Shown here: piece after piece, positions 1-5,808 of the stretch
Numbering within the stretch: position 1 is the first letter of the stretch
Layout of the letters: each line of letters starts with the position of its first letter
Assembly: GCA_023420795.1 (NCBI GenBank)
Contig: JAEZVM010000192.1
Span: 1 to 10,579, forward strand
Source: Pseudomonadota bacterium
GTDB lineage: Bacteria; Pseudomonadota; Gammaproteobacteria; Burkholderiales; Burkholderiaceae_D
DNA length: 10,579 bases
Direction of reading: 5' to 3'
Program-made: the position numbers and the translations under genes
The notes under the pieces: generated by a model
What the model was told of the DNA's origin: nothing
The model's input: the letters and a program-made list of their open reading frames with translations, nothing else
Database searches by the model: none

Positions 1-2
1 TG

Positions 3-1049
3 TTTGATCCGATCCGCATCGGCGACCTCGACCTTCCCAATCGCATCTTCATGGCACCGCTGACCCGCTCGCGCGCGGTCGGCGGCGCACGCGTGCCAAA
101 CACGCTGATGGCCGAATACTATGCGCAGCGCGCCTCGGCCGGCCTCATCCTCAGCGAAGCCACCGCCGTGACGCCGCAAGGCGTCGGTTACGCCGACACG
201 CCCGGCATCTGGTCCGATGAGCAGGTCGCGGGTTGGAAGAAAATCACCGAGGCGGTGCATGCCAAAGGCGGGCATATCTTCCTGCAGCTATGGCATGTGG
301 GCCGCATCTCCGACCCGATCTTCCTCGACGGCCAGCTACCGGTGGCACCGAGCGCGATCGCCGCGCAAGGGCATGTCAGCCTGGTGCGGCCGAAGCGTGA
401 ATACGTAACGCCGCGCGCGCTCGGCATCGAGGAAATCCCGGGCATCGTCGAGGCCTATCGCAAAGGCGCGGAGAATGCGCTGGCGGCTGGCTTCGACGGC
501 GTGGAAGTGCATGGCGCGAACGGCTATCTGCTCGACCAGTTCCTGCAGGACAGCACCAACAAGCGTACCGATGCCTACGGCGGTCCGATCGAGAACCGCG
601 CACGCCTGATGCTGGAAGTCACCGATGCCTGCATTTCGGTTTGGGGCGCCTCCCGCGTCGGCATGCATCTGGCGCCGCGTGGCGACAGCCACTCGATGGG
701 CGACTCCAATCCCGCCGCCACCTTCGGCTATGTCGCACGCGAACTGGGCAAACGTGGCATTGCCTTTATCTGCGCGCGCGAGGCGCTCGGACCGGACCGG
801 CTGGGGCCGCAGCTCAAGCAGGCGTTCGGCGGCATCTATATCGCCAACGAGCAATTGACGAAGGCAAGCGCCGAGCAGCTGCTGGCAGCGGGTGAAGCCG
901 ATGCCGTCGCATTCGGCAAACTGTTCATCGCCAACCCCGACCTGCCGCAGCGCTTCCGACTCGACGCTCCACTCAACACGCCGAATCAGGATACGTTCTA
1001 TCACCCGACGGCAGAGGGTTATACCGACTATCCGATGTTGGCGGCCTGA
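3..1049 (+). CDS. nemA: Alkene reductase, Old Yellow Enzyme family (NemA-like), 5' partial
   Basis: FMN-dependent NAD(P)H oxidoreductase of the Old Yellow Enzyme family, a cytosolic single-domain TIM barrel that reduces activated C=C bonds (enones, maleimides) and often nitro-compounds. The reading frame is open at the left edge: 16 codons before the ATG at 51 already read as the family's N-terminus (FDPIRIGDLDLPNRIF), so that ATG is internal and only a few residues are missing. Counting from the ATG at 51, the first strand carries MAPLTRSRA. The catalytic block EVHGANGYLLDQF holds H154 and N157, which bind the substrate carbonyl, and Y159, the usual proton donor. DAYGGPIENRARL follows, and the C-terminal FMN phosphate region is AFGKLFIANPDL (288-299). 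About 348 visible residues fit the usual 360. Family assignment is firm; the physiological substrate and the name nemA are by similarity. It converges with the minus-strand methyltransferase gene 61 nt away. Confidence 0.93.
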   Translation, partial: FDPIRIGDLDLPNRIFMAPLTRSRAVGGARVPNTLMAEYYAQRASAGLILSEATAVTPQGVGYADTPGIWSDEQVAGWKKITEAVHAKGGHIFLQLWHVGRISDPIFLDGQLPVAPSAIAAQGHVSLVRPKREYVTPRALGIEEIPGIVEAYRKGAENALAAGFDGVEVHGANGYLLDQFLQDSTNKRTDAYGGPIENRARLMLEVTDACISVWGASRVGMHLAPRGDSHSMGDSNPAATFGYVARELGKRGIAFICAREALGPDRLGPQLKQAFGGIYIANEQLTKASAEQLLAAGEADAVAFGKLFIANPDLPQRFRLDAPLNTPNQDTFYHPTAEGYTDYPMLAA

Positions 1050-1068
1050 GAAACCGCATTGAAGGAAA

Positions 1069-1092
1069 CGATGTCCGCAAGCGCGGGCATCG
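1069..1092 (-). terminator. Stem-loop between convergent genes, probable terminator
   Basis: In the 61-nt gap between two convergent genes, arms CGATG-T-CCGC and GCGG-G-CATCG enclose an AAGC loop. On plus-strand RNA the internal U.G wobble gives a continuous 10-bp stem but no U-tract follows. On the minus strand the same position is a C-A mismatch, but the stem is followed by TTTCCTTCA, a weak U-rich tail. It could serve the minus-strand methyltransferase gene and possibly both genes. The uridine run is interrupted, so efficiency is uncertain. Confidence 0.5.
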
Positions 1093-1110
1093 GCAGTCCG
1101 CCTTCCCGAT

Positions 1111-2142
1111 TCAGATTGGAGCGAGCCTGATGGTGCGCGTATCTTCCGCGATCGCCCGCGCCCGCAACTGCCCGCAGCCGCCATCCACATCTTGCGCCGC
1201 CGAGTCGCGCAGCTTGGCGAGAATGCCGCGCTGATGCAGCACCCGGATCATCTGCCTGGCGCGCTCCCAGTGCGGGCGGCGAAATTCGAGATCGGGAATG
1301 GTGTTGTAGGGAATCAGGTTTAGTACCGCGCACTTACCTTTCAGCAGAGTCACGATGGCGTCGATCTCGTCGTCGCCGTCGTTGATGCCTTCCAGCAGGG
1401 TCCACTGGTATTGCACCGGATAGTCCGTGAGGCGGCCGTAGCGTTCCGCCAGAGCGACCAATTCCTCCGGCGTAAGGCGCGGCGCGCGCGGCAGCAGCTT
1501 TTCTCGCAGGGCGGCCTTGGTGGTGTGCAGCGACAAGGCAAGCGCCGGCTTGACCGGGCCTTGCGGCAGGCGCTCGAACACGCGCGGGTCGCCGACGGTC
1601 GAGAACACCAGGTTCTTGTGGCCGATATTGCCTTCGGTGCCCAGCAGCTCGATCGCTTCCATCACATTGTTCAGGTTGTGCGCCGGTTCACCCATTCCCA
1701 TGAACACGACTTTCTTGACCGCCCGCTGCGTGCGCGCCAAGGCGACCTGCGCGACGATCTCGCCGCTCGTCAGCTGACGTATCAGTCCGCTGCGCCCCGT
1801 CATGCAGAACTGGCAGCCCACCGCACAACCGACCTGGCTCGACACGCACAGGCCGCCGCGCGGCAGCAGCACGCTTTCCACGGTCTGGCCGTCGGCAAGG
1901 CCGACCAATAGGCGGGCAGAGCCGTCCTCGGTGTTGTGACTGGAAAGCAGCCGCACGATGCCGTGCAGCTCCGCATCGATCGCCGGCAGCGCATCGCGCA
2001 AGTTCTGCGGCAGATAGTCGTTCGGACGCCGTCGGCCCCGGTCATGCGGGCGCACCTGTATCCAGTCTCGCAGCACGCGCTGTTCGTGTTCCGGTTTTGC
2101 GCCGAGTACGCGCAGGCGTTCACGGATGAGCTCGATTTGCAT
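1111..2142 (-). CDS. RlmN/Cfr-family radical-SAM RNA methyltransferase (short paralogue)
   Basis: Radical-SAM enzyme of the RlmN/Cfr family, whose known members methylate adenosine 2503 of 23S rRNA (RlmN also acts on some tRNAs). The 4Fe-4S ligands are C106, C110 and C113 in the CxxxCxxC motif CAVGCQFC. C99, just before SSQVGC, and C323 in GGCGQLR match the two further cysteines used by RlmN in methyl transfer, so the chemistry looks intact. GMGEP (149-153) is the SAM-binding loop. Several signatures differ from canonical RlmN: CMTGRSG after the cluster, STVGDP where RlmN has a longer Val-Pro loop, and SLHTTKA instead of SLHAPND. At 343 residues it is about 40 shorter than E. coli RlmN (384), mainly in the N-terminal accessory region. 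It is therefore probably a paralogue; whether it modifies A2503 or another site is unknown. The start 33 nt after the hydratase stop suggests co-transcription. No clear Shine-Dalgarno precedes it. Confidence 0.88.
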   Translation of the reverse strand: MQIELIRERLRVLGAKPEHEQRVLRDWIQVRPHDRGRRRPNDYLPQNLRDALPAIDAELHGIVRLLSSHNTEDGSARLLVGLADGQTVESVLLPRGGLCVSSQVGCAVGCQFCMTGRSGLIRQLTSGEIVAQVALARTQRAVKKVVFMGMGEPAHNLNNVMEAIELLGTEGNIGHKNLVFSTVGDPRVFERLPQGPVKPALALSLHTTKAALREKLLPRAPRLTPEELVALAERYGRLTDYPVQYQWTLLEGINDGDDEIDAIVTLLKGKCAVLNLIPYNTIPDLEFRRPHWERARQMIRVLHQRGILAKLRDSAAQDVDGGCGQLRARAIAEDTRTIRLAPI

Positions 2143-2175
2143 GGATCTGTGCTTTGCGATGTTCGGAGAGGCCTG

Positions 2176-2946
2176 TCATCCGTGCGCAAAACGCACCGTC
2201 AGTTCACCGAGAGTGCCATAGCGGATCACGATGTTCTGCCCCGCTGGCACATCGAAGCTGCCGGCGTAGGAGCCGGTAATTACCGCCCGCCCCGCCTGCA
2301 GTCCTAGTCCCCGGCTGCGCAGGAATTCCGCGAGCCAGTACAGCGGCACGCGCGGTTCCGCGTTCGGATGGCGGCCTTCGAGCAAGATTTCCTTTCCTGT
2401 TTCAGATATCACGTCGATAGGCATCGCGCCGCATGCGCGGGCAGCGTCGGCATCGACCTGCGGACCGATCAACAAGCCATGATTGAGCAGGCCGTCGGCC
2501 AGGTTTTCAATGAAGGGAACACTGGCCGGATCGCTGTAGCGGCTGTCGATCAGTTCCAGCGCGAGATGGGTGCGGGCAATTGCGGCATCCACTTCTCCGT
2601 GTGTATAGGGCTTGTCGCGCGCCGGCAGATCGTGGCCGAGGATAAACGCAAGTTCCGGTTCAACACGCACCTGTCCGGCACGCACGCGTGCGGCACACGG
2701 ACTGGCGGCATGGATGGCACCGGAATGAATGGGCGCCACGACGACGCGTCCCTCGGACGGCGTTCCGCACTTCCAGCCACCAATACGTTCGCCGAGCTGT
2801 CCGGTGACGGCAGCCTGGATTGCCAGTGCGGAATCAAGATCGAGGGGCCGGCAGGATTCGGGCAGGCGCGCTCCCTGCTCGCCGCTTCTGCGGCGTGCCG
2901 CGAGGATGGTTGCCGCGCTGGTCGCGGGAGATGAGGCTTGGGACAT
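2176..2946 (-). CDS. FAH-fold hydratase/decarboxylase (2-oxopent-4-enoate hydratase type)
   Basis: A 256-residue member of the fumarylacetoacetate hydrolase superfamily, in the branch with 2-hydroxypenta-2,4-dienoate hydratase (MhpD) and 4-oxalocrotonate decarboxylase from meta-cleavage pathways. Visible landmarks are GWKCGTP (57-63), the divalent-metal motif VEPELAF with E96 and E98, a third likely metal ligand E131 in LALELIDSRY, the NHG segment (155-157) and ITGSYAG (223-229) near the C-terminus. Length fits the family (about 260). No other aromatic ring-cleavage gene (dioxygenase, aldolase, acylating aldehyde dehydrogenase) lies in the window, so the substrate cannot be named. The ATG at 2946 gives the complete fold but has no recognisable Shine-Dalgarno; a stem-loop lies just upstream. 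It follows the diguanylate cyclase gene by 92 nt and precedes the RlmN-like gene by 33 nt. Confidence 0.85.
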   Translation of the reverse strand: MSQASSPATSAATILAARRRSGEQGARLPESCRPLDLDSALAIQAAVTGQLGERIGGWKCGTPSEGRVVVAPIHSGAIHAASPCAARVRAGQVRVEPELAFILGHDLPARDKPYTHGEVDAAIARTHLALELIDSRYSDPASVPFIENLADGLLNHGLLIGPQVDADAARACGAMPIDVISETGKEILLEGRHPNAEPRVPLYWLAEFLRSRGLGLQAGRAVITGSYAGSFDVPAGQNIVIRYGTLGELTVRFAHG

Positions 2947-2960
2947 AACTGCGTTGGAAT

Positions 2961-2984
2961 GGCGAACCGGCGCACGGTTCCGCC
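2961..2984 (-). repeat. Stem-loop in the leader of the FAH-fold gene
   Basis: Arms GGC-GAACCG (2961-2969) and CGGTTC-C-GCC (2975-2984) pair over six bases, skip one bulged base, then pair three more, around a GCGCA loop. The element ends 14 nt before the ATG at 2946, in the interval where a ribosome-binding site would be expected but none is seen. It has no U-tract on the minus strand, so it is not a standard terminator for the diguanylate cyclase gene. It may be an operator or affect initiation; function is not known. Confidence 0.4.
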
Positions 2985-3011
2985 AATCGGATGAAGGCTG
3001 GAAAGCGAGCT

Positions 3012-3017
3012 ATTGTA
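3012..3017 (-). promoter_or_regulatory. Candidate -10 box for the FAH-fold/RlmN-like pair
   Basis: On the minus strand this reads TACAAT, a five-of-six match to the sigma-70 -10 hexamer, in the 92-nt gap after the diguanylate cyclase stop and about 65 nt before the hydratase start. The best -35-like sequence, TTGCCC, lies only 14 nt upstream, which is short, so a standard promoter is not established. Confidence 0.25.
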
Positions 3018-3038
3018 GTCCGCTTTTGACAGGGCAAC

Positions 3039-4139
3039 CTACGCGGCGATGCGATTCCTTCCTTCGTCCTTGGCCCGATACAGCATGGCATCGGCGCGCC
3101 CGATGCCGAGATAGACGGATTCGTCCGGCAGCAGTTCGATCAACCCTGCGGAAAAGGTGATGCTGAACTGGGTGCCGTCGGCGAAGAAGCGCAGTGACTG
3201 CACTTTGTTTCGCAGACGTTCGAGAACGGTCTTCGCGTCATCGATCTTCGTGTCCGGCAGGTACAGCAGGAATTCCTCGCCGCCCCAGCGCGACAGCACA
3301 TCGCAGGGCCGCAGATTGAGGCGTCCCTCTTCGGCGAACTTGCGCAGGACTTCGTCGCCCGCGCCGTGCCCGTGCACGTCGTTGATCTTCTTGAACCAGT
3401 CGAGATCCAGCAAGGCCATGCATGCGACGGAACAATCGCTTTGCCGGCGGCGCTCCTCCTGCTGCAGGAGATCGCCCATGTAGCGCCGGTTCGGCAGCGA
3501 TGTCAGCTCGTCGCAGGTGGCAAGCATGCGGATATGCGCCAGTGCTTGGCTCAGCTCATCCTTCTGCGCTTTCAGCGAGGAACGCAATTCGCTGAGTCGT
3601 CCGGTCAGTGTGGCAACCACGAGCAGCATGGAGGCACTGAGGACGAAATGGATCAGTTCCGTCTTTGCGCTGAACAGCTCGGGAGCGATATATCGCATCG
3701 ACAGCATGGTCACACCGAGCAGGATGATGGCGAATATGCTCAGCGAATGCGCCTTCTTCGCTTCCAGTGTGAAGGCGCAGAACACCACAATCACGAACAG
3801 GATGATGAGAGAGGCGCCGCGCAGCGGTCCCATCATCGCATAGCCTGCCACCGTGCAGACAATGGCGAACCGCCCCTGATAGACCGATAGCTGGACCGGC
3901 GTCAGATTCAGGCGTTTGCATTGCCGGATGAGCACATAGAAGAGCACATGGCCGGTGATGGCAATCACCGTGAGCCAGAATACGGGCTCTCCCATCGCCG
4001 CGCCATCCCTCACTTCAACCCACAGGATGGAGATGGACAAGAAATACAGGAGCACGGTCGCGCTCCAGTAGGTAACGAGCCGGCGCATTTTTATATCGTC
4101 GCCCGCAAATCGATCAACCAAGCGGCGTGCGATATCCAT
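3039..4139 (-). CDS. Membrane-bound diguanylate cyclase (GGDEF domain)
   Basis: Makes the second messenger cyclic di-GMP from two GTP. The first 180 residues hold about six hydrophobic segments (roughly 22-40, 53-71, 90-104, 108-126, 132-148, 162-180), forming an inner-membrane sensor that I cannot assign to a named family. A short charged, probably coiled-coil linker (about 181-206) leads to the GGDEF domain (about 207-366): CDELTSLPNRR at its start, metal-binding aspartate in LLDLDWFKKIND (243-254), and the active-site loop GGEEF at 286-290. RPCD (277-280) is five residues before it, exactly where the RxxD inhibitory site sits, so feedback inhibition by c-di-GMP is expected. YRAKDEGRNR closes the domain. 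The cyclase is thus predicted active; there is no EAL or HD-GYP domain. The start is supported by a strong GAGGAG site with a 6-nt spacer. The signal it senses is unknown. Confidence 0.95.
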   Translation of the reverse strand: MDIARRLVDRFAGDDIKMRRLVTYWSATVLLYFLSISILWVEVRDGAAMGEPVFWLTVIAITGHVLFYVLIRQCKRLNLTPVQLSVYQGRFAIVCTVAGYAMMGPLRGASLIILFVIVVFCAFTLEAKKAHSLSIFAIILLGVTMLSMRYIAPELFSAKTELIHFVLSASMLLVVATLTGRLSELRSSLKAQKDELSQALAHIRMLATCDELTSLPNRRYMGDLLQQEERRRQSDCSVACMALLDLDWFKKINDVHGHGAGDEVLRKFAEEGRLNLRPCDVLSRWGGEEFLLYLPDTKIDDAKTVLERLRNKVQSLRFFADGTQFSITFSAGLIELLPDESVYLGIGRADAMLYRAKDEGRNRIAA

Positions 4140-4145
4140 AACTGT

Positions 4146-4151
4146 CTCCTC
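4146..4151 (-). promoter_or_regulatory. Shine-Dalgarno of the diguanylate cyclase
   Basis: GAGGAG on the minus strand, 6 nt before the ATG at 4139. It is among the strongest ribosome-binding sites in the window and decides the start over the next in-frame Met (residue 18). Confidence 0.8.
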
Positions 4152-4162
4152 TTCTAATCATG

Positions 4163-4241
4163 CTCCGGAGCCTTTCGGATCGTCGTTTTGCGACGGTGCT
4201 AGCAGCTCGCAAAGCACGGGAATATGTTTCCTTATAGAAAC
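4163..4241 (-). promoter_or_regulatory. Inverted-repeat-rich leader of the diguanylate cyclase
   Basis: Within the 198-nt gap after the HD-domain gene stop, four small perfect inverted repeats follow one another: GTTTC/GAAAC around a 6-nt loop (4226-4241), GTGCT/AGCAC around 12 nt (4196-4217), CGTCG/CGACG around 5 nt (4181-4195, directly abutting the previous one), and the palindrome CTCCGGAG (4163-4170). The strong ribosome-binding site follows. The arrangement could be a structured mRNA leader or protein-binding sites. It does not match the c-di-GMP-I (GEMM) consensus as I know it. A fifth inverted repeat, CCCAT/ATGGG, lies further upstream at 4269-4282. Confidence 0.35.
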
Positions 4242-4254
4242 AATACAGCAGCCA
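4238..4254 (-). promoter_or_regulatory. Weak sigma-54-like promoter candidate for the diguanylate cyclase
   Basis: On the minus strand TGGCTGC, four bases, then TTGTT resembles the -24/-12 consensus TGGCACG-N4-TTGCW: the GG at -24 and TTG at -12 are correctly spaced. However, the conserved C of the -12 GC is T here, so the match is partial. A start about 12 nt downstream would give a leader of roughly 90 nt containing the inverted repeats. No convincing sigma-70 promoter was seen in the same gap. Confidence 0.2.
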
Positions 4255-4337
4255 AGATGAGGGAGCAACCCATGAATATGGGAAAAGAACGCGATTGTGG
4301 CAAAGTCTGAACGCAGCTACGACCTGAGGGATTGTCT

Positions 4338-4997
4338 TCAGCCATCCGCTCCAGCTTCGCCCCATTCGGCGACAAAGCTTGCTCGAAAATCGCGCAGCCA
4401 TTCCAGCCGCTCTTCTCCAAGCCGGCACCCTGCCGCGGTCTGCATGCTGGCCGGCAGTTTCGCCAGCTTCTGCTCGATATGGTCGAGCGCGAACGCCCGG
4501 TCATCCAGTTCCCGCACCAATGCGAGCGGATCGGTCGGGTGCGCGAATGCCGAGCCCATTCTGCCGGCGGTATAGAACAGCCGCGCCAGCCCGACTGCGC
4601 CGAGCGCGTCCAGCCGGTCGGCATCCTGGACGATCTTTGCTTCGATGGTGACCGGCGCAATTGCCGCCGAAAAGCTGTGCGCCTCGATCGCATGTGCGAC
4701 GCCGTCCAGCCTGTCCGCCGGGAAGCCGGCCTGCGCCAGCTTCTCGCACGCGAGCCGCGCCGCCAGCCGGGAGGCCTGCGAACGCTCCGGATGGTTCTTC
4801 GGCAGGTTAACGATGTCGTGCAGATAGCAGGCGGCCTGCACCACCATCGCATCGGCTTGCGGATGATCGGCAAGCAGCGTCCGGGCAGCCTGCCAGACGC
4901 GGTTCAGATGGTTGAGGTCATGCGCGCCGTCATCCTGAGTGTCCGCCATTGCGATGGCGATCAGGCGCAGCCGCCAGTCGGCAAGAACGTCTTGCAT
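4338..4997 (-). CDS. HD-domain phosphohydrolase (YedJ-like)
   Basis: A 219-residue soluble protein of the HD superfamily of metal-dependent phosphohydrolases, close in size and layout to E. coli YedJ (about 230 residues). The metal-binding signature is complete: H30 in DLNHLNRVW, the H60-D61 doublet in CYLHDIVN, and D125/D127 in VQDADRLDALG, followed by the GLARLFYTAG helix typical of this branch. It lacks the GYP motif, so it is not a c-di-GMP phosphodiesterase of the HD-GYP class. Substrates of YedJ-type proteins are poorly defined; nucleotides are the usual suggestion. It is transcribed in the same direction as the diguanylate cyclase, but 198 nt separate them and a shared pathway is not shown. 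The ATG at 4997 has no clear Shine-Dalgarno, yet the sequence before the first motif fits the family. Confidence 0.88.
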   Translation of the reverse strand: MQDVLADWRLRLIAIAMADTQDDGAHDLNHLNRVWQAARTLLADHPQADAMVVQAACYLHDIVNLPKNHPERSQASRLAARLACEKLAQAGFPADRLDGVAHAIEAHSFSAAIAPVTIEAKIVQDADRLDALGAVGLARLFYTAGRMGSAFAHPTDPLALVRELDDRAFALDHIEQKLAKLPASMQTAAGCRLGEERLEWLRDFRASFVAEWGEAGADG

Positions 4998-5171
4998 TGG
5001 ATAATCCGGAAAGTGGTTTTCTAAGTGAATGAACTCCGCCGCATCGGAATGGGCTTGGTCAATTCACATATTGCGGAGGATATATCAATCCTACGATGGC
5101 GCTCTCGATGGCTGGGCGGGCAGCAGAAACCGGCAGGCGGGCATAGTGTCCCAAAGACCAGGAAAGTTCGC

Positions 5172-5657
5172 TCAGATGGCCCTGATCTCCGCCGGGTGAG
5201 CGGGGTCAGCGAACGGCCCTCTTGTTTCCAGACGTTCTTCGAATTCCTCGTCGAGCTGTCCGTGCTCACGCAGGAATGCGCGCACCTCGCGCAGCCACAG
5301 CCGCTTGTCGCTGAGACCGGAATCGTCGCCCAGGGTATAGGTGTTCCTTGTACCGAACAGCTGTTCCGCCTCCAGTGGCGGCAGTCGAAACAGTTCCGCC
5401 ATGATCTGCGCCGCTTCGCCGGCCTCCGCTGTCCGGCCTCGCAGGCGTAACAGGTTTCCGTCTGCCGACAGCGACAGGCCGGCATCGTGGAATTGCGGGT
5501 GCTGCGCAAGCCAGCCGGCCGGAGAACAGATCGTGCCCTCGCCCAGCGATTTTCCTTTTGCAGATTGCAGCCTGTCGAGGGCGATGGCGGTTTCTGGGAT
5601 GCCATCGATGATGGCGTAGGCATCCTTGAGCAATTCAAAATCAGGGCCGTTTTCCAT
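5172..5657 (-). CDS. Hypothetical protein, 161 residues
   Basis: I do not recognise this protein. It is soluble by composition: no signal peptide or membrane segment, many acidic residues, and a charged C-terminal half. Recognisable blocks are CSPAGWLAQHPQF (44-56), the run of short helices GEAAQIMAELFRLPPLEAEQLFG (split around residue 92, positions 80-102), and WLREVRAFLREHG (121-133), possibly an amphipathic helix. An AAGGA ribosome-binding site (5664-5668) lies 6 nt before the ATG at 5657, which supports this frame and start over the longer overlapping frame on the same strand. It is divergent from the prenyltransferase gene and separated from the HD-domain gene by 174 nt, in which I see no confident site. 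Its function cannot be inferred from its neighbours. Confidence 0.75.
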   Translation of the reverse strand: MENGPDFELLKDAYAIIDGIPETAIALDRLQSAKGKSLGEGTICSPAGWLAQHPQFHDAGLSLSADGNLLRLRGRTAEAGEAAQIMAELFRLPPLEAEQLFGTRNTYTLGDDSGLSDKRLWLREVRAFLREHGQLDEEFEERLETRGPFADPAHPAEIRAI

Positions 5658-5663
5658 GACTCA

Positions 5664-5668
5664 TCCTT
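5664..5668 (-). promoter_or_regulatory. Shine-Dalgarno of the 161-residue protein
   Basis: AAGGA on the minus strand with a 6-nt spacer to the ATG at 5657. This is the main evidence for choosing this frame in a stretch with a competing longer frame. Confidence 0.65.
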
Positions 5669-5679
5669 TTGCAATGTCT

Positions 5680-5698
5680 TGCGCCCGCCACGGGCGCA
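5680..5698. repeat. Perfect 8-bp stem-loop in divergent intergenic region
   Basis: Arms TGCGCCCG and CGGGCGCA enclose a 3-nt CCA loop in the 151-nt region between the divergent 161-residue gene and the prenyltransferase gene. It lies 22 nt upstream of the minus-strand ATG, next to its ribosome-binding site. No T-run follows on either strand, so it is not a standard terminator; an operator or leader hairpin is possible. ACTCAT hexamers flank it at 5659-5664 and, inverted, at 5701-5706, with a third copy at 5765-5770. Confidence 0.5.
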
Positions 5699-5729
5699 GC
5701 ATGAGTTAGACAGGGTTTCCGCTTGACCG

Positions 5730-5757
5730 TTTATTCCATTGCCGGCGGGCGTAGAAT
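5730..5757 (+). promoter_or_regulatory. Weak sigma-70 promoter candidate for the prenyltransferase
   Basis: TAGAAT at 5752-5757 matches the -10 hexamer at five of six bases; TTTATT at 5730-5735 lies 16 nt upstream as a poor -35. TTGACC at 5723-5728 is a better -35 but 23 nt away, too far. A start near 5765 would leave a leader of about 45 nt before the ATG at 5809. Confidence 0.3.
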
Positions 5758-5808
5758 GCCGGAGACTCATTCCCTGCATCATTAAAAATACGCATACGAA
5801 CGCAAGCC

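Noticed and set aside
336..1190. Minus-strand open frame of 284 codons over the alkene reductase
   Set aside because: It is antisense to a strongly recognisable OYE gene and runs into the RlmN-like gene. Its translation is arginine- and histidine-rich with no family resemblance, typical of a GC-rich shadow frame.
1411..1911. Plus-strand open frame of 166 codons
   Set aside because: Antisense to the core of the RlmN-like gene, including its cluster motif; low-complexity Gln/Arg/His-rich translation.
4269..4282. CCCAT/ATGGG stem-loop as terminator of the HD-domain gene
   Set aside because: The stem is only 5 bp and is not followed by a U-tract on the minus strand.
4140..4337. c-di-GMP-I (GEMM) riboswitch upstream of the diguanylate cyclase
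   Set aside because: A short CCGAAAGG and CTCCGGAG recall parts of the motif, but the conserved core order and pairing are absent on reading. Only a covariance search could settle it.
5021..5782. Minus-strand frame of 253 codons overlapping the 161-residue gene
   Set aside because: Longer, but rich in Cys, Arg and Ser with no domain, crosses the divergent promoter region and lacks a ribosome-binding site; the alternative frame has AAGGA at correct spacing.
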